Shown in pieces: positions 12,906 through 24,230 of a stretch of DNA of 64,000 nt. Under the pieces are notes generated by a model, which saw only the letters and a program-made list of their open reading frames with translations, had not been told where the DNA came from and ran no database searches. The stretch's first letter is position 1, and each line of letters begins with the position of its first letter. Origin of the DNA: Lichenostomus cassidix (lineage: Eukaryota > Chordata > Aves > Passeriformes > Meliphagidae); the NCBI GenBank assembly GCA_008360975.2, contig CM039179.1:52806561-52870560 (forward strand), given 5' to 3'. Both the position numbers and the translations under genes were made by a program.

Positions 12906-13646
12906 TCTCAATATCCATCTCTTTAAATTATTCAATTAGCGTATAGAAGAATGGACCTAATACACTGTGGTCAAGGATTCTTAGCCTATTATATCACAGG
13001 TTAGGACAAATATATTGTGTATGTGTCACATGTTTTTGTTTGTGTCTGTCTGTTTCTGTTTCTCTGTTTTCCACTCTTGAAATCTGTGGTCTAAGTCACT
13101 GCTGGATCAGGGGCTGTATTTTATTTTTGTATTGTGTAAGTCTTGATGGACTTCCATTCTGCAGTTATACATGGAAAAAGACTTTTGGGGTTTTTTTCTG
13201 TGCTTTTAGACATTTTCTGTGCATGTAAAACCTTACTTTACGTTTCACTGATTTCAGCCGACAGCTGAAGTACAGTAGTAGTTGTTTCTATGCTATTTCT
13301 GTAGATCTGAATTGTTAATTTTCATCTGGGAGGTAAAATGCGTGCACTTCATTTGTTTTCTGATGTACTTTCATGAAGTAACAACTGAGCAGAGTATATA
13401 ACTGATCATAAGGTTTTCGACAAAGCTTTTAAAATTATGTTATGTGATAACTATTTTGAAATAGAAAACAAAACACAGAATAATTTTATACTGTCCTTTT
13501 TAGACAAACCTTTTGAATTCAATGTGTGAAAAATAGTATTGGGTAAAATACTTGTCCCAAATGCTGTGATATTAATTAAAATGCCACTGGAAGTCCGATT
13601 AGGCAGTGTTTCAATGCAAGTAGCTGTTCCTGTCAGTGTGTTTGAT

Positions 13647-13660
13647 GCTTCAGCTGAAGC
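13647..13660. repeat. Perfect 14-bp palindrome centred on an E-box
   Basis: GCTTCAGCTGAAGC is self-complementary over 14 bases, and its centre CAGCTG is a canonical E-box core for bHLH dimers. The flanking 13,600-13,720 segment has more balanced composition than its surroundings. A regulatory role is inference only. Confidence 0.5.
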
Positions 13661-14109
13661 AGTTTTACCAAGTCATTCAGTGTGCACTGTATGAGTGTCT
13701 CTGATAAGACTTCTTCCTAGTAGGGATGAAATCCAAAAATCAATGTCAGATGGAAATCAAAGTTCTCAAAGTTTGAAGGATTGACGGAAAGAGATTTTAA
13801 TGAGTGCAAATTTCAATTTTTACCTTCATAACTTCGTCAGAAAGGGCAAGCATGAAATTCCTGGGTGCAGATGTCTGGGAGACATGTTTGGAAATTAGGA
13901 GCTTAAAAAAAGTTCAAATTAAAATCAAGAGTAACATTGTGATTGAAATGAAGAAATACTTTTCCCCATATTTTACCTGAAAGGTAACTCAGATTTTGAG
14001 GAAATTAAATATATGCCTGTACCCTTGTGAAGGTGGTTGATAACCCCATTCCAATTACTTCTCAGTAATACGCATAAAATTTAATTGATTCCATCCAAGT
14101 AGCTATTTC

Positions 14110-14130
14110 TTATTTATTTAAAATAAATAA
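14110..14130. repeat. AT-only inverted repeat, 10-bp arms
   Basis: TTATTTATTT at 14110-14119 and AAATAAATAA at 14121-14130 are perfect reverse complements separated by one base. This is a near-perfect AT palindrome in low-complexity sequence. Confidence 0.5.
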
Positions 14131-14944
14131 AAAATCTCATCTCTCTGAAACATACTTATGGAAGACAACACCAAGTAGAAGACTCAAACAAGGGAAATGA
14201 GGAAATGTAGCCTTCTTTTTCTTTTTAATTTAAGCATGACATCACAAAAAATATTCTGTAAGATGAGGTTAATTTCATTAATGATCAGTTACAGTCATAG
14301 AAATAAAACCATTATAATTGGTAGCACTTGTGCATCCATATCTTTTAATATAAACCCCATTTTTAATAGTTGTATTGTGATTTTTTTCCTGTTCAACCTA
14401 GTAGAATTTTTCTTTGCTAAAAATTGTGTGCTTGTGACGTACATTTTATATTGCCACTTAAGGAACTAATTTTAAACTATGATGGGCAAATCATTCAAGT
14501 GAAAATAAAGGTAGTTGTTCTTTCTTCATGTAACAGTATCAAATTAAAACTGAGTAATAAAGACAAAAGGAGAAAAAGAAATTGGAAGCTTATTCATCAC
14601 AACAGCTGGCCTCCACAGCTACTAATTCTAAACCTGAGATTTGCCTCTTTTAAATATTTACTCTGAAATAAAAATGCAATTGAGAAAGAAATAGGGGAAA
14701 ACAGTTGGAAAAAATTCTGGAATGAGAAGACCTCTTTGGAGCAGGTTATGTAGTCTGCTGAAGTAGGACCTTGGTCTTTTTGATACTCTGGATTTTTTTT
14801 TTTTCCAATAAATATTGCATTGAAAACACATAGCCTTATGATATTCTTCAGAACTCTGTGATAAAGATGTCCCTTTCTTACATGAACTTGGGCAACAGCA
14901 TGCCTGTGCTTTGTGAAGTACAAAGACTCCATAGGCAGTGAGAG

Positions 14945-14972
14945 TTTGAAAGAACTCTGCGTGCCACAGGCA
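14945..14972 (+). repeat. Copy 1 of a 28-bp dispersed direct repeat
   Basis: This segment matches 16077-16104 at 25 of 28 positions, and all three differences are transitions. The shared core reads GTGCCACAGGCA after an AACTCTG block. No known element was assigned. The CR1 end at 15041 starts about 70 bases downstream. Confidence 0.55.
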
Positions 14973-15040
14973 TTGTCTTTTCCCAGGTGTGATTTGAGAG
15001 AAGAGCCATTTTGTACACAGCTGCATGAAGCTAAAACTGG

Positions 15041-15195
15041 CAGTGGAGACTCTTCATCCTTGGAAATTCCCCAAACTTGGCTAAACTAGACAAAGCCCTG
15101 GGCAAGCCAGTCTTGCTCTGAAGTTAGCTTCTGCTTTAAGCGGTTAGACTGGATGATTACCCCAGTTCTCTTCCAACTTAAATTATTTTACAGTC
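15041..15195 (+). mobile_element. CR1 LINE, old 3'-end fragment
   Basis: The sequence follows the terminal part of a CR1 subfamily 3' end. It shows GGAGACTCTTCATCCTTGG, then CTAGACAAAGCCCTGGGCAA, then TTAGACTGGATGATTACC and CTTCCAACTTAAATTATTTTA. The tail is decayed and no intact octamer repeats remain. This copy is clearly more diverged than the one at 5570. It carries no coding capacity. Confidence 0.85.
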
Positions 15196-16076
15196 ATAAA
15201 ATACAGTGTATTTTAAAATCTGGCATAATTGCTGGGCTCAGAGTGCATCTTCCTGATGTGACAACATCCTGCCCACACTAATGGCTGTGGATAAATATTG
15301 TGCTTTAGCTCTGACAGCTCGAATGTCTAAAAACTATTGAAATTATATACAGCAGCTCCCCACGGGCATCCCAGAACCTTTTGCTCTATATTCACCTAAT
15401 CAGAGATTTACTTTTCTATTCCTTTATACATTTTCATCTTCTCGTGGGGGAAAAAAAAACAAACAAAAGTTCCTGAAGTCCAAATGTCATTTTGACTGAA
15501 GTTTAGCTTCAGCTAGTTACATGTGCTTGTAGTGCTCAGTGTATGCCTAGCAACCCTTGCTCTGGAACTTAAAAGAAAGCAAACAACCAAACCCCACAAG
15601 ACATTATATGCTCTTGGTTTTTACTTACTGGAAATAAAACTTTTGGGGAGATGAGTAATTTTAGAGAAATGTTTTCCAAACCTGTTATTGCAAATACAGT
15701 GCCAGTTACAGATGTATTAGCTTCTGTTTCTACAACAATAAGAAGAAATGAGTCTGTCGCACTTTTGCTTTTTATATCTTGTTTTTCTGTCAGAGTTATG
15801 AGTTGTTAGTAGAGGAGCTAGCTGGAAGAGACAAAATATATGCAGAGAAAGGGCTTTAGCAGGTATGAAACTCTTCTTACTGAACATTGACAGAGCCCGA
15901 CCTTCCGCTTCCAGCTGTCCATACGCCACCATCTTTCCTTAGCCATAAAAAGAGGCCTTGCCAGTCCCCTAAATGAGGAACCAAACGTGACAGCTCAGCT
16001 GATGGTGTTGACATCGGCAGCAGGCTTGATGGACAGCACCAAACCTTGCTGTGGACTATCTCCTGCTAATTAGCTG

Positions 16077-16104
16077 TTCGAAGGAACTCTGTGTGCCACA
16101 GGCA
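16077..16104 (+). repeat. Copy 2 of a 28-bp dispersed direct repeat
   Basis: This is the partner of 14945-14972, displaced by 1,132 bases in the same orientation, with 25 of 28 positions identical. It lies inside the GC-richer block. Confidence 0.55.
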
Positions 16105-19100
16105 GAGTTCTACTGGAAAAGGACATCTTTGCTGTTCACCCTGACAGCTGTGATGCAGCTGTTCACAGAGGGAATTGAGCACAGTGCAGGAGGGTGGGAG
16201 GTGGAGGAGGACGAGGATTTAGAACAAGTGGCAGCTCTGGTATCATGCAGTGCTGCCGTCCAGAGCTATAACAAACAACTGGAATGGAGAAGAGAGAAGA
16301 TGGGAATTGAAATTTTTAAAATTGGAACATAGTTTAGGCATGAAACAAGAGGAAGAGTGAGAGGAAGGGAATAGGACTGCCCCATGAGGGCTCTGTGAGG
16401 CAACTGGAGCTGTATGTTCTTGAGATTAGTGCAGGCTGAGGGATTTGACATACAAACCATACAGATTTTCCATGGATTGTGTGCATGTCCAGGGATAGTA
16501 ATGGGGTTGTCGTCCAGAACGTCCCACAGCTGCAAGTGGGGGAGCAGCATGGGCCTGAATAACTTACTGGTGTGCCATAGATCTGGTGGCTTTGGAGACA
16601 GACTGAGGGAAGGAGCTGAGAAAAAGCACTTGCTGTTTATTCTGAATGATTATAAGTGGGAAATGAGAGAGTTTGAGGAACTGCTTCTGCTGTTTTTCAA
16701 AGCAAATACCCTTGGCTAATGCAGGAACTCTAAGTGGTAAAATACTCTGTTGTTAGAATTTTCTTATTTGAGATTGGAACATGTTCTCTATTGGCACTTT
16801 GGAAGACATGTCTAACTTGGTTAAATGTTAACTGTGCAGTACAGAAAATAAAGGTGGGGTGTTGAGGATGTAGAACATTCAGTTGAAACAGTGACATGTT
16901 TTCTGGTGTACTTTCGTTAGTTCCCATTATCTTTTACTTCCAGTGGTTTGGTTTTTAAGGGACAGAGTGAGACCCTACTTTGGGTCTTTTGTAATAGAAA
17001 ACTATCAGTTTTAAACTTACCAAGCATTTTATAATAATATTTGAGAGGGGCAATAGATTGCAAAATTATTTCAAATGTTAAAGTAAGTTTGTAATTTTTC
17101 AAAGTGTTGATGTCATTTAGGAGGTAAAAAACCAGTTCAGAATGAATAAGTGAAATAAGGATAACAGCAACATTCCCCTTTCCAGAGCTCAGTCTAAACA
17201 CTTTTGTTAATGCTGAGTGTTAAAAAAAAAAAAGTTATTACAACATTAATTGATTTTCCTCTGTGTTTTATAGAAGCAGAAAGATTAAGACAAATATTTT
17301 GCTTACAATATATCTGTCCTAGGCTAAGGTAAGGAGTGATAGATTGCTTTGGAAAACTTTCTTGTAAAAAGCTTCTGGTATAATTTTACAACTGAGTGGG
17401 TTAGTTTGTGATAGCATTGAGATTTGGGATGTTCCTGCAAATTAATTCTTTTTAAGTTTTTTTCTTTTTATTGCTGATTACCTATGGGTTTTATTACATG
17501 CAACTTCTCTTCTCTCCACTGACACACAGACAAAGTAGCTAACAGTATGCTGCCGTTGGTAGCCAAAAATGTCCCAAAGCAGATGTTTCTATTGTTATAG
17601 CAAAGAAACCACACATATGCTTATACATACCACCAGTGCTTTCTTTTTTTTAATATTTAGTACCGTGCTCTTATTACCTCTTATCCTGCACTGAAGAAAC
17701 AATCTTGCATTGCTCCCCAAAAATAACAGATATCAAAGATGGTTTTCATGATTTACATGTAAATAAAAAAAATCCAAAACACTTAGAAAATATGAACTTA
17801 TACATCAGAGACTTTCTCAATCAATCCTTGCTCTTCTTTATAGTGGTACTGTTCCTGTAATTTTTGTTTGGGTGCATATAATTTGTCCTGTACTATATTT
17901 ACAGAGGTATGCAATGCCTTTTGGTGACGTTTTGTTTGTTATCACTCCTGACTTGTGAGGTAATCACAATTATTCTGCTGAAAACTTCAAATATTCGTAA
18001 TAAATATTTGATGTGCTTACACAGTCTGAGGTTGCAGATTTTATACAAGTTTCACGACAAGTGTGAAATCAATTTTTTGTGAAAGTGATTTTGCCCAGTT
18101 AAAAAAAATAATAAAAAGAGTGAGTTTCTTACCTTTTTGTTACGTTTTTTTAATTTTTGAAGAATTCAACAGATTATTTACAAATGAGTGGCTCTTTATA
18201 TTTCTCATAACAACACTTTTCAGAATTTTATTGGTGATTTTTAAGTACAATTTTAATAGTAAATTGTATACAATTTCTATTCATAGCTGATTTACATGTT
18301 AATTGCACAACTCAAGATTTGGGAACTGCTTTTATATATTTTTCAGCTTTAATAGTAAGAATGCTTTAAAGATTTCCATGTACCTTTATTCCTGTGTTCT
18401 TAATTGTATAAATTTATCATTGCACATAAGATTGGTGGTTTCATACAAGGGATTTTTTGTAGCTTTATATTACTGGTCTAGTTCACTTAAAGTGGGCTAA
18501 TTTTGCATCTAACTATTTTTGCTATGGCTATTTTTTTCCAGGCGGAAAATGGTTCTATATTCATGCATTTTCAGTGTCTGATATAATGCAATTTTGTGTG
18601 GTTTGTTCACAGGTGGCTGCGGTTGAACCTTTGCATGCTATTCTGTATTAATGACATAAAATTAGACTTATTTTGGTTAATGAGTAATTCAGGAGATAAT
18701 GATATCTTTCACTTTTATTTAGATTATACAGAAGCCAAGACAATATTGGTAGATTTTTTAGAAGTGTACCTTTATGTATCTTGTGAACTGGCAATGTTTT
18801 TGATAGTGAACAAACTTGGGAATTTTAATTAACTTAAGATCCCTGTCCAGCTAGTCCTAAGGCTTGGGCAGAGTTGTGCCCAGAAGATGGATACAACCTG
18901 CCGATCGTGAAGAGATGACTTAGAAAAGCCCTTAAGGGTTAATATGTTTAATAATCCTGCTGCATGAGATTATGAGCTGGGTAAAAAAAAGAGGAGAGAG
19001 GTTGGGAATCTTAGGGAATTTTTAACCTTGTTATACTGTATAAAATGACAAATCAGTGAGGTGAAAGGAGAATGACAGTTTCTTTCATTCTATTTTCACC

Positions 19101-19659
19101 ACCAATATCTGTTATATCTTTACTGCTGTTGTGACTGAGGGACAGCAGAACACTCCTCTAGACACTGTCTATTAGCCATACTTATGAAGAACAAAAACAT
19201 CAGTAAGAAATTTGAAATTTTTATTTGGCTTTTTTTATGGTAGTGAGTTTCATTTTAACCTAGGAACTTTTTATTAGAGATATTATGATAATCCACAAGC
19301 CACTGATGCCTTCAGCAATCATAATCTTTCAGATTTCTTCTCTCTCTGAAATTAAAATGGTATTTCTGAACGCTGCAGATACAATCTATTTGATGGCATG
19401 TTTATGTGTTTATGAGTTTCTAAGAGATGTACAGGAAAGAGTTGTTCAGAAAAGCACAGCTTTTCACCTAATATGTCAGATATAGTCAGTATCCATTTCA
19501 GAATCATACATATATTGACTTCAGTTAATAGATAAATTGGGGGAGCAGTTAACAGCTGCATTAAATTGTGGGCTTTTTTTCTAAATAACGTAAGTATTAG
19601 TAAGCCACAGGGGGATGTTTCTGTGTCTTTTTTTCAGGAAGAGAATTTTCATGTTTAGT

Positions 19660-20040
19660 TCCTCCTCATTTATTTTCGCTGGTCTTCCTTGTGCTCTTCC
19701 TTGCTCTCTGTCTCTTTCACGTTTTTCTGTCCTATTCCTGTCACACTTGTCACATGCAATATTGCACTCTCACGTGCTTGCTTACTGCCTTTTGCATTTT
19801 CTCAGGTGTGCTCTGTCTCTTTCATGGGCTCTCTTCTGTGTGGTATCACTCAATGTCTGATTGACTTATCCTTGCACACTCCCTTTCTCACTCTTGCTCC
19901 CTTGCTTTCCCTTGTTTGCATGATTTCTCTTATGCTCATTTCCTTTCTCACCTATGCTCTTGAATTCTCATTCTCTTTCTTGCTCCTGTGAACTGTGTCT
20001 CTCTGTCTCTTTTATTCTCTTACTCCTCTCAAATTTATTA
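19660..20040 (+). repeat. Degenerate CT-rich (polypyrimidine) tract
   Basis: For about 380 bases the plus strand is dominated by C and T. Irregular repeats of motifs such as CTCTCTGTCTCTTTC, TCACTCTTGCTCCC and CTTTCTCACC recur, and purines are strongly under-represented. It reads like an old CT-rich microsatellite that has picked up substitutions. An open frame of 80-100 codons across it exists only because such sequence rarely makes stops. It lies next to a second short CCTTCC-rich patch at 20,190-20,225. Confidence 0.7.
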
Positions 20041-22740
20041 TATCTTATTTTTTAGGGAAAATATGGGGTTTTCATTAGCCAGAAAGTGGTCAGCTATTAG
20101 TCACACAAGGCAGGTTGATCACCAGGCACAATACTGCATTATGAACATTATTAATTGAATTCACAGGTGAGATTTTTTTCTTTAAGGTGCTCCATCCCTC
20201 TTCCTTCCACCCCCTCCCTTCCTTCAATCAAGTCATTGCTTGGAGGCAAGAGAGTAAGGGGAGAAGGGAAAGAAGCTCATTTAACAGCCCTGGAAGACAT
20301 AAGCATCATAGTACCAATCAATCAACACACATGCTTTCCCACTGAGACTCCCCTGTGACCTTGAGGAGTGTGACAAATGACTTAGAGGACAGAACAGACG
20401 GAAGGTTTGTGATAAACCAAAAAATTATGTTCTTCTGGGTGATGAAGAAAAATAAAAATGAAGAGTGAGGGTAGATACGAATTTGGTTTGAACAGGAGTC
20501 GATAAATTGTGTAAGTACCTTTCAGTGTGCTGGCAGTGGTTGGAGGAGTTTACTGTCACGGTAATCAAGACTTCTTCAATAAACCTCACTGCAGTGTTTA
20601 CAGTAGTTCTTTTTGTGCAGTACTGCACTACTTTATGGCTTGGAGCTCTCAGCTGTGGCTGGAGGTAGTAGCAGTTATTGATAACTGATTCCAGAGGCAA
20701 CGTATCTCGTCAAATTCATTTTGAGGGAAAATAATCAGCAGAGTGTATCACTTAACCTGGACTGACTTCACTCACTCTGAAATCTGCAGCACATTAACTC
20801 AGTTATGAGATGATTATTATTAATCATAAATATTTGAGACATTAATAAGTGCAGCAACTTACAGTCTGGCTGTAGATACAATTTCATCAGATTTTTAAAA
20901 CCTATTTTTACATACATTACTTTTTTTTAAATTAGAAAAGTTGAAGTAAGCAATCTTTTTGTATTTATTATGCATCTATGAATCTAGTGCAGTATGGGAG
21001 AAGAGTGCAGTTTCGTGCACACACCAATATATGTCTAGCCGTAGCAGAAAACAATGTTCATTAGGAGAAAGATCTTTTGTCACATTATTCATACTTTGTA
21101 TCTCCTTCAGAATGCAGATTGGTATTTTATTTAGTGATTCCTTCCATTCAGTGTTTCTCTAGTTCTTTTGACCCTTATCAGCATGACTCTGTATTTGCCT
21201 GGTGTTAAGCACCTAGTAACAGAGATTGCTATTATGTATTTCAACCAGCCAAACCACTAATACTCTTGGTACTAAACTAAGATTCCTCTTCTTTCCAGCT
21301 CAATAAAAGCCAAACCAAAACAAACAACTAGTCACCTTTCTGGCAAAATGTAGGCTGTCAAATACACATCAGAGATCAGTAATGCTTGTTCTCAGTAAAT
21401 GCTATTGCATTCAAATGCATACAGTCCATAAAACTGATTTTCTAATCTCATTGTCAGAGTTTAAAAAACTATTTCCCTTCCTATTCTTTTCTTTGTTCTG
21501 GGTAGAAGAGGTCTCTCACGAACAAATTTGAAGACTACATTTTTCTTCTAATGACAGACTGCACTTTGCAATGCAGGAAAAAGTATTGTTGGTTCATTGG
21601 ACTGGGTAGCAGCACTAGTAAACCAAAGGCTGAATGAGGGGAAGTGGCATGTGTTTGGGGAAGCAGACAGTTAAGTATCATCATCCTTCTAATGATGTTG
21701 AAGCTGATCAGATTTACTGGTAAAATGCCCAGATCTCCCTTGTAGCAGCTATAAGCCAGTATATGTCTGATGTTATAGTGTATCAGAATACTGAGTTAAA
21801 AAAACTTTAAAAAAATATTACCTTGTGAAGAGTTGACATAACTTACAGAAATATAGTCCCCTTTAAAAAGGAGTAAGTGACAAGCCCTGTAAGGTTCTAG
21901 AAAATTGACAGGAGAAAGTAGTCTACTGCTGTTTCAAAAGACTTGTGTAAAGATTACCAGCAAGGTAATTTGCTATCAGAAGGCAGCAAATACATATCAA
22001 GAAATTAATCAGAAAGTTGATTGTTCCTGGGGATTTTAATGAGTTTAGTAACCCAGTCCTGTAGAACAATAAAATCTTCAGCACCTTGCTGAAGGTAATT
22101 CTGCTTTGAAAGTGTTAAGTTTTTCTCACTCACCAGATTTAGCTGAACTTTTCATTCAGATTGGTACTGTTCACCTCTGCTGCCCACTCATCCCCTCATT
22201 TGCCCTAATGAGTGCCTTCAGAATGGGGCTGACAATGGGAAATGACAGAAAAGTGGGGTTATGGATTGGTCTGAGGAAAAAAATGTGAAAAGAAAGATTT
22301 AGGTTTTAAACCATTAAGTATAATTTGTATTTCCAGATGCTATTCTGTATTAATATGAGTAACTATGCTCAAGTGTAGAATACAAGACTTTGTAACTTTG
22401 TATCCAGTAGATGTTCCATATGCAAGATATTTTGCCTGACATTGCCAGAAAGCCAATAAATGGTCTTCAAGAACTTAATCTTTTCCAAGGAAGCTTTCTT
22501 TCTTTCTTTTTTTTTTTTAAACACTGGATCACAGAATATCACGTTGACATGTTGTCCACTTGGAATTAATTTATTTTAGTTGGATCAAGTCTGTGTCTAC
22601 CAAAAGTAGTTAATCTTAAAAAAAACCCAACAAATCAAGTAAAAACTTTTGAAAGTATTTCAAGGACAGGGAAACATAAGCATCTGGGTATTTTTATTAG
22701 TTTGGGAACGCAAGACATGTAGCTTTGTGTCTCAAAGAGA

Positions 22741-22812
22741 TAAGGAAAATAGAACAGAGACTTGAACCCAGGTCATTAAAGCCCTAAGATAAAGCTTTAA
22801 TCGCTGTACCTA
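22741..22812 (-). mobile_element. tRNA-derived SINE relic (MIR/CORE-SINE-like)
   Basis: On the minus strand, a B-box-like GGTTCAAGTCT (reverse complement of 22758-22768) follows CCTGGGTTCAA. That is close to the CCTGGGTTCGAATCC core of MIR and related CORE-SINEs. About 40 bases upstream, CAGCGATTAAAGC sits where the A-box/GTGGTTAAG region would be. The sequence does not fold as a proper tRNA, because the anticodon arm does not give a 7-base loop, so it is not a tRNA gene. MIR-like elements are ancient and shared across amniotes. The call rests on about 70 bases and is tentative. Confidence 0.4.
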
Positions 22813-24030
22813 TCCATCCTTTAGAAGAAGATTATTAATGCAAGTATTTTCATCTTCTGCTTTTAAAAGTCTGTTTTCTTGTACAGTAGGAGTACACCTC
22901 AGTAGAGAGTTCTGCAGCTCCTGTCTGGATTTGATACAAATTAAACAGGTTCTGTATGTTATCAATTCCAAAAGCTTTCAGGCTGAATTCAGTTTTGGTT
23001 TGTCCCAAAAAAGAAAGGTTAGAACATTTGATAATAGAATGCACATCCCTTTTTAAATGTTCTCTTTATATTGCAGAAATGTGAGTACTTTTGGCTCATC
23101 CAATTTATTGCTGGAGGCATGAAATACTAGAGGCCAAATTTTGAGACACCTATATAGACAGCTTAATGAAAACACATGGTTTGTAATGTGAATGCAAGGT
23201 GAATTTGGCTATAAAACCAACAGTAACTCTGAGAAGTGTTAGGTGTGCTTTTAATGTAAAAATAAACACAGTTTTTTTGGAGGGGGGGGGATAAAATAAA
23301 AGTTTTGAAAGGAGATCACAGTAAAACTAGAGCTTAACAGACTAACCCTGTTCTTAGTGCTGTTAAACAAAACTTTGCAAATCAGTTTTCATAGATAAAC
23401 TTTGCTGTAACAAGATTTAGTTCCTAAGAACATTAGGAAGCACTGTGATGTAACATTTGGTAGAATGTGGTATTTCAGGTGTAGTCTTATGTGTGCCAGT
23501 TATGCTTGTCCATAGATTGATAACTGGGTAACTTGCCATATATAGCAAACATAAACACAAAGCAAACAAAACCATCCTCGTTTTGTCATATCAGAAATCA
23601 TACCTTGAGTTTTTCTTTCAGTGGAGAGGTCCAGGGACAATGAATCCTGGTTGATTCTTTATAACCTTTAAATGATTAAGCTAGGATCACTATGGTTTGG
23701 TAAGGGTCAAAGTGTAAATAAGGAGACTCGAGGAAGAAGAAGAAGCCAATATATCACCCAATCAATGATGACATTGATTCTAAATAGAACTTCTTAAAAT
23801 AGATACTCAGAAGTTATGCAACCATAGCTAGGTTTAAGGGAAAGGTGTACTGGAGTAATTACCAATAAATTCAAATTTAGGTTATTCATCATCCTTTCAG
23901 TAACAGATAAAAAACCATTACTTTTTAAACAAAACAAAACGAATAAAAGAGGAACCCCTTAAAGGTTTGTGATCTGTATGTCCCTGAGCTAGCCTTTAAG
24001 GAATAAAAGAAAAAGAAAGCCTCTCAAACT

Positions 24031-24087
24031 GTAATGAAATGAATTTTATTTTGCAGGCACTGGGCCCATGCCATTTCATTTCATTAC
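24031..24087. repeat. Hairpin with perfect 13-bp arms, 31-base loop
   Basis: GTAATGAAATGAA at 24031-24043 and TTCATTTCATTAC at 24075-24087 are exact reverse complements. The loop is GC-rich and contains GGCA at 24056-24059 and TGCC at 24069-24072, which can form an inner stem around the palindrome TGGGCCCA. Beyond a one-base bulge, C24029 can pair with G24090. Simple AT bias does not explain the paired GC loop. Confidence 0.65.
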
Positions 24088-24230
24088 CAGGATACGCTGA
24101 GCGGGCTGGAATCAGCAAGAACTACAGGCAATGCAAGCTGATGATAAGCATTTCATCATGGCCCTAAACATATTAAATTTTTAGCAATAAATTTTATCAA
24201 CGGCATCTTCATGGCTGGATAGCATTTCCC
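24088..24230. promoter_or_regulatory. Candidate conserved non-coding element (inference)
   Basis: Directly after the 13-bp hairpin the sequence changes character. It has balanced composition, two to three CpGs (in CGCTGAGCGGG and CAACGGC), and TAAT/AATAAAT-type homeodomain-like words, with no resemblance to a transposon. Such texture is typical of vertebrate enhancers, but texture alone proves nothing. No gene is close enough to assign a target. Confidence 0.25.

Larger units (their letters stand above)
6093..15040. other. Non-coding AT-rich DNA with minor repeats
   Basis: No host gene is visible. Frames of 96 codons on the minus strand at 10119-10409 and 111-122 codons on the minus strand at 14597-15026 have no recognisable domain. 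Small landmarks are an (AAAT)n run at about 6873-6889, a (TG)5 run near 9691, the C-rich tract at 6651, palindromes at 8186 and 13647, small hairpins at 10151 and 10416, a T-rich tract at 12561 and AT-rich inverted repeats at 12884 and 14110. I saw no transposon between the CR1 copies that bound this interval, but an older one could be beyond recognition. Confidence 0.55.
15196..22740. other. Non-coding DNA, including a GC-richer block
   Basis: No gene is supported. The block at about 15,900-16,720 is visibly richer in G and C and contains two plus-strand frames of 93 and 101 codons (16051-16332 and 16414-16719). Neither shows a domain or family resemblance I can name. The CT-rich tract at 19,660-20,040 is listed separately. 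The rest is AT-rich and featureless apart from short A- and T-runs (for example near 17,222 and 22,510). Confidence 0.5.

Noticed and set aside
14597..15026. Two overlapping minus-strand frames of 111 and 122 codons
   Set aside because: They use different frames of the same DNA, include runs from simple A/T tracts, and show no domain. They are likely chance.
19615..19991. Plus-strand frames of 81 and 100 codons resembling membrane segments
   Set aside because: They come from the CT-rich tract, which gives Leu, Ser and Phe codons and few stops in any plus-strand frame.
22520..22600. Possible CR1 end at ATCACAGAATATCACG
   Set aside because: Only about 15 bases resemble the CR1 terminus and the following sequence does not match.
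22741..22812. Possible tRNA gene on the minus strand
   Set aside because: The B-box is good, but the acceptor and anticodon arms do not form, so it was called a SINE-like relic instead.
24031..24087. miRNA precursor
   Set aside because: The 13-bp stem with a 31-base loop is too short for a typical precursor, and no extended flanking pairing was seen.
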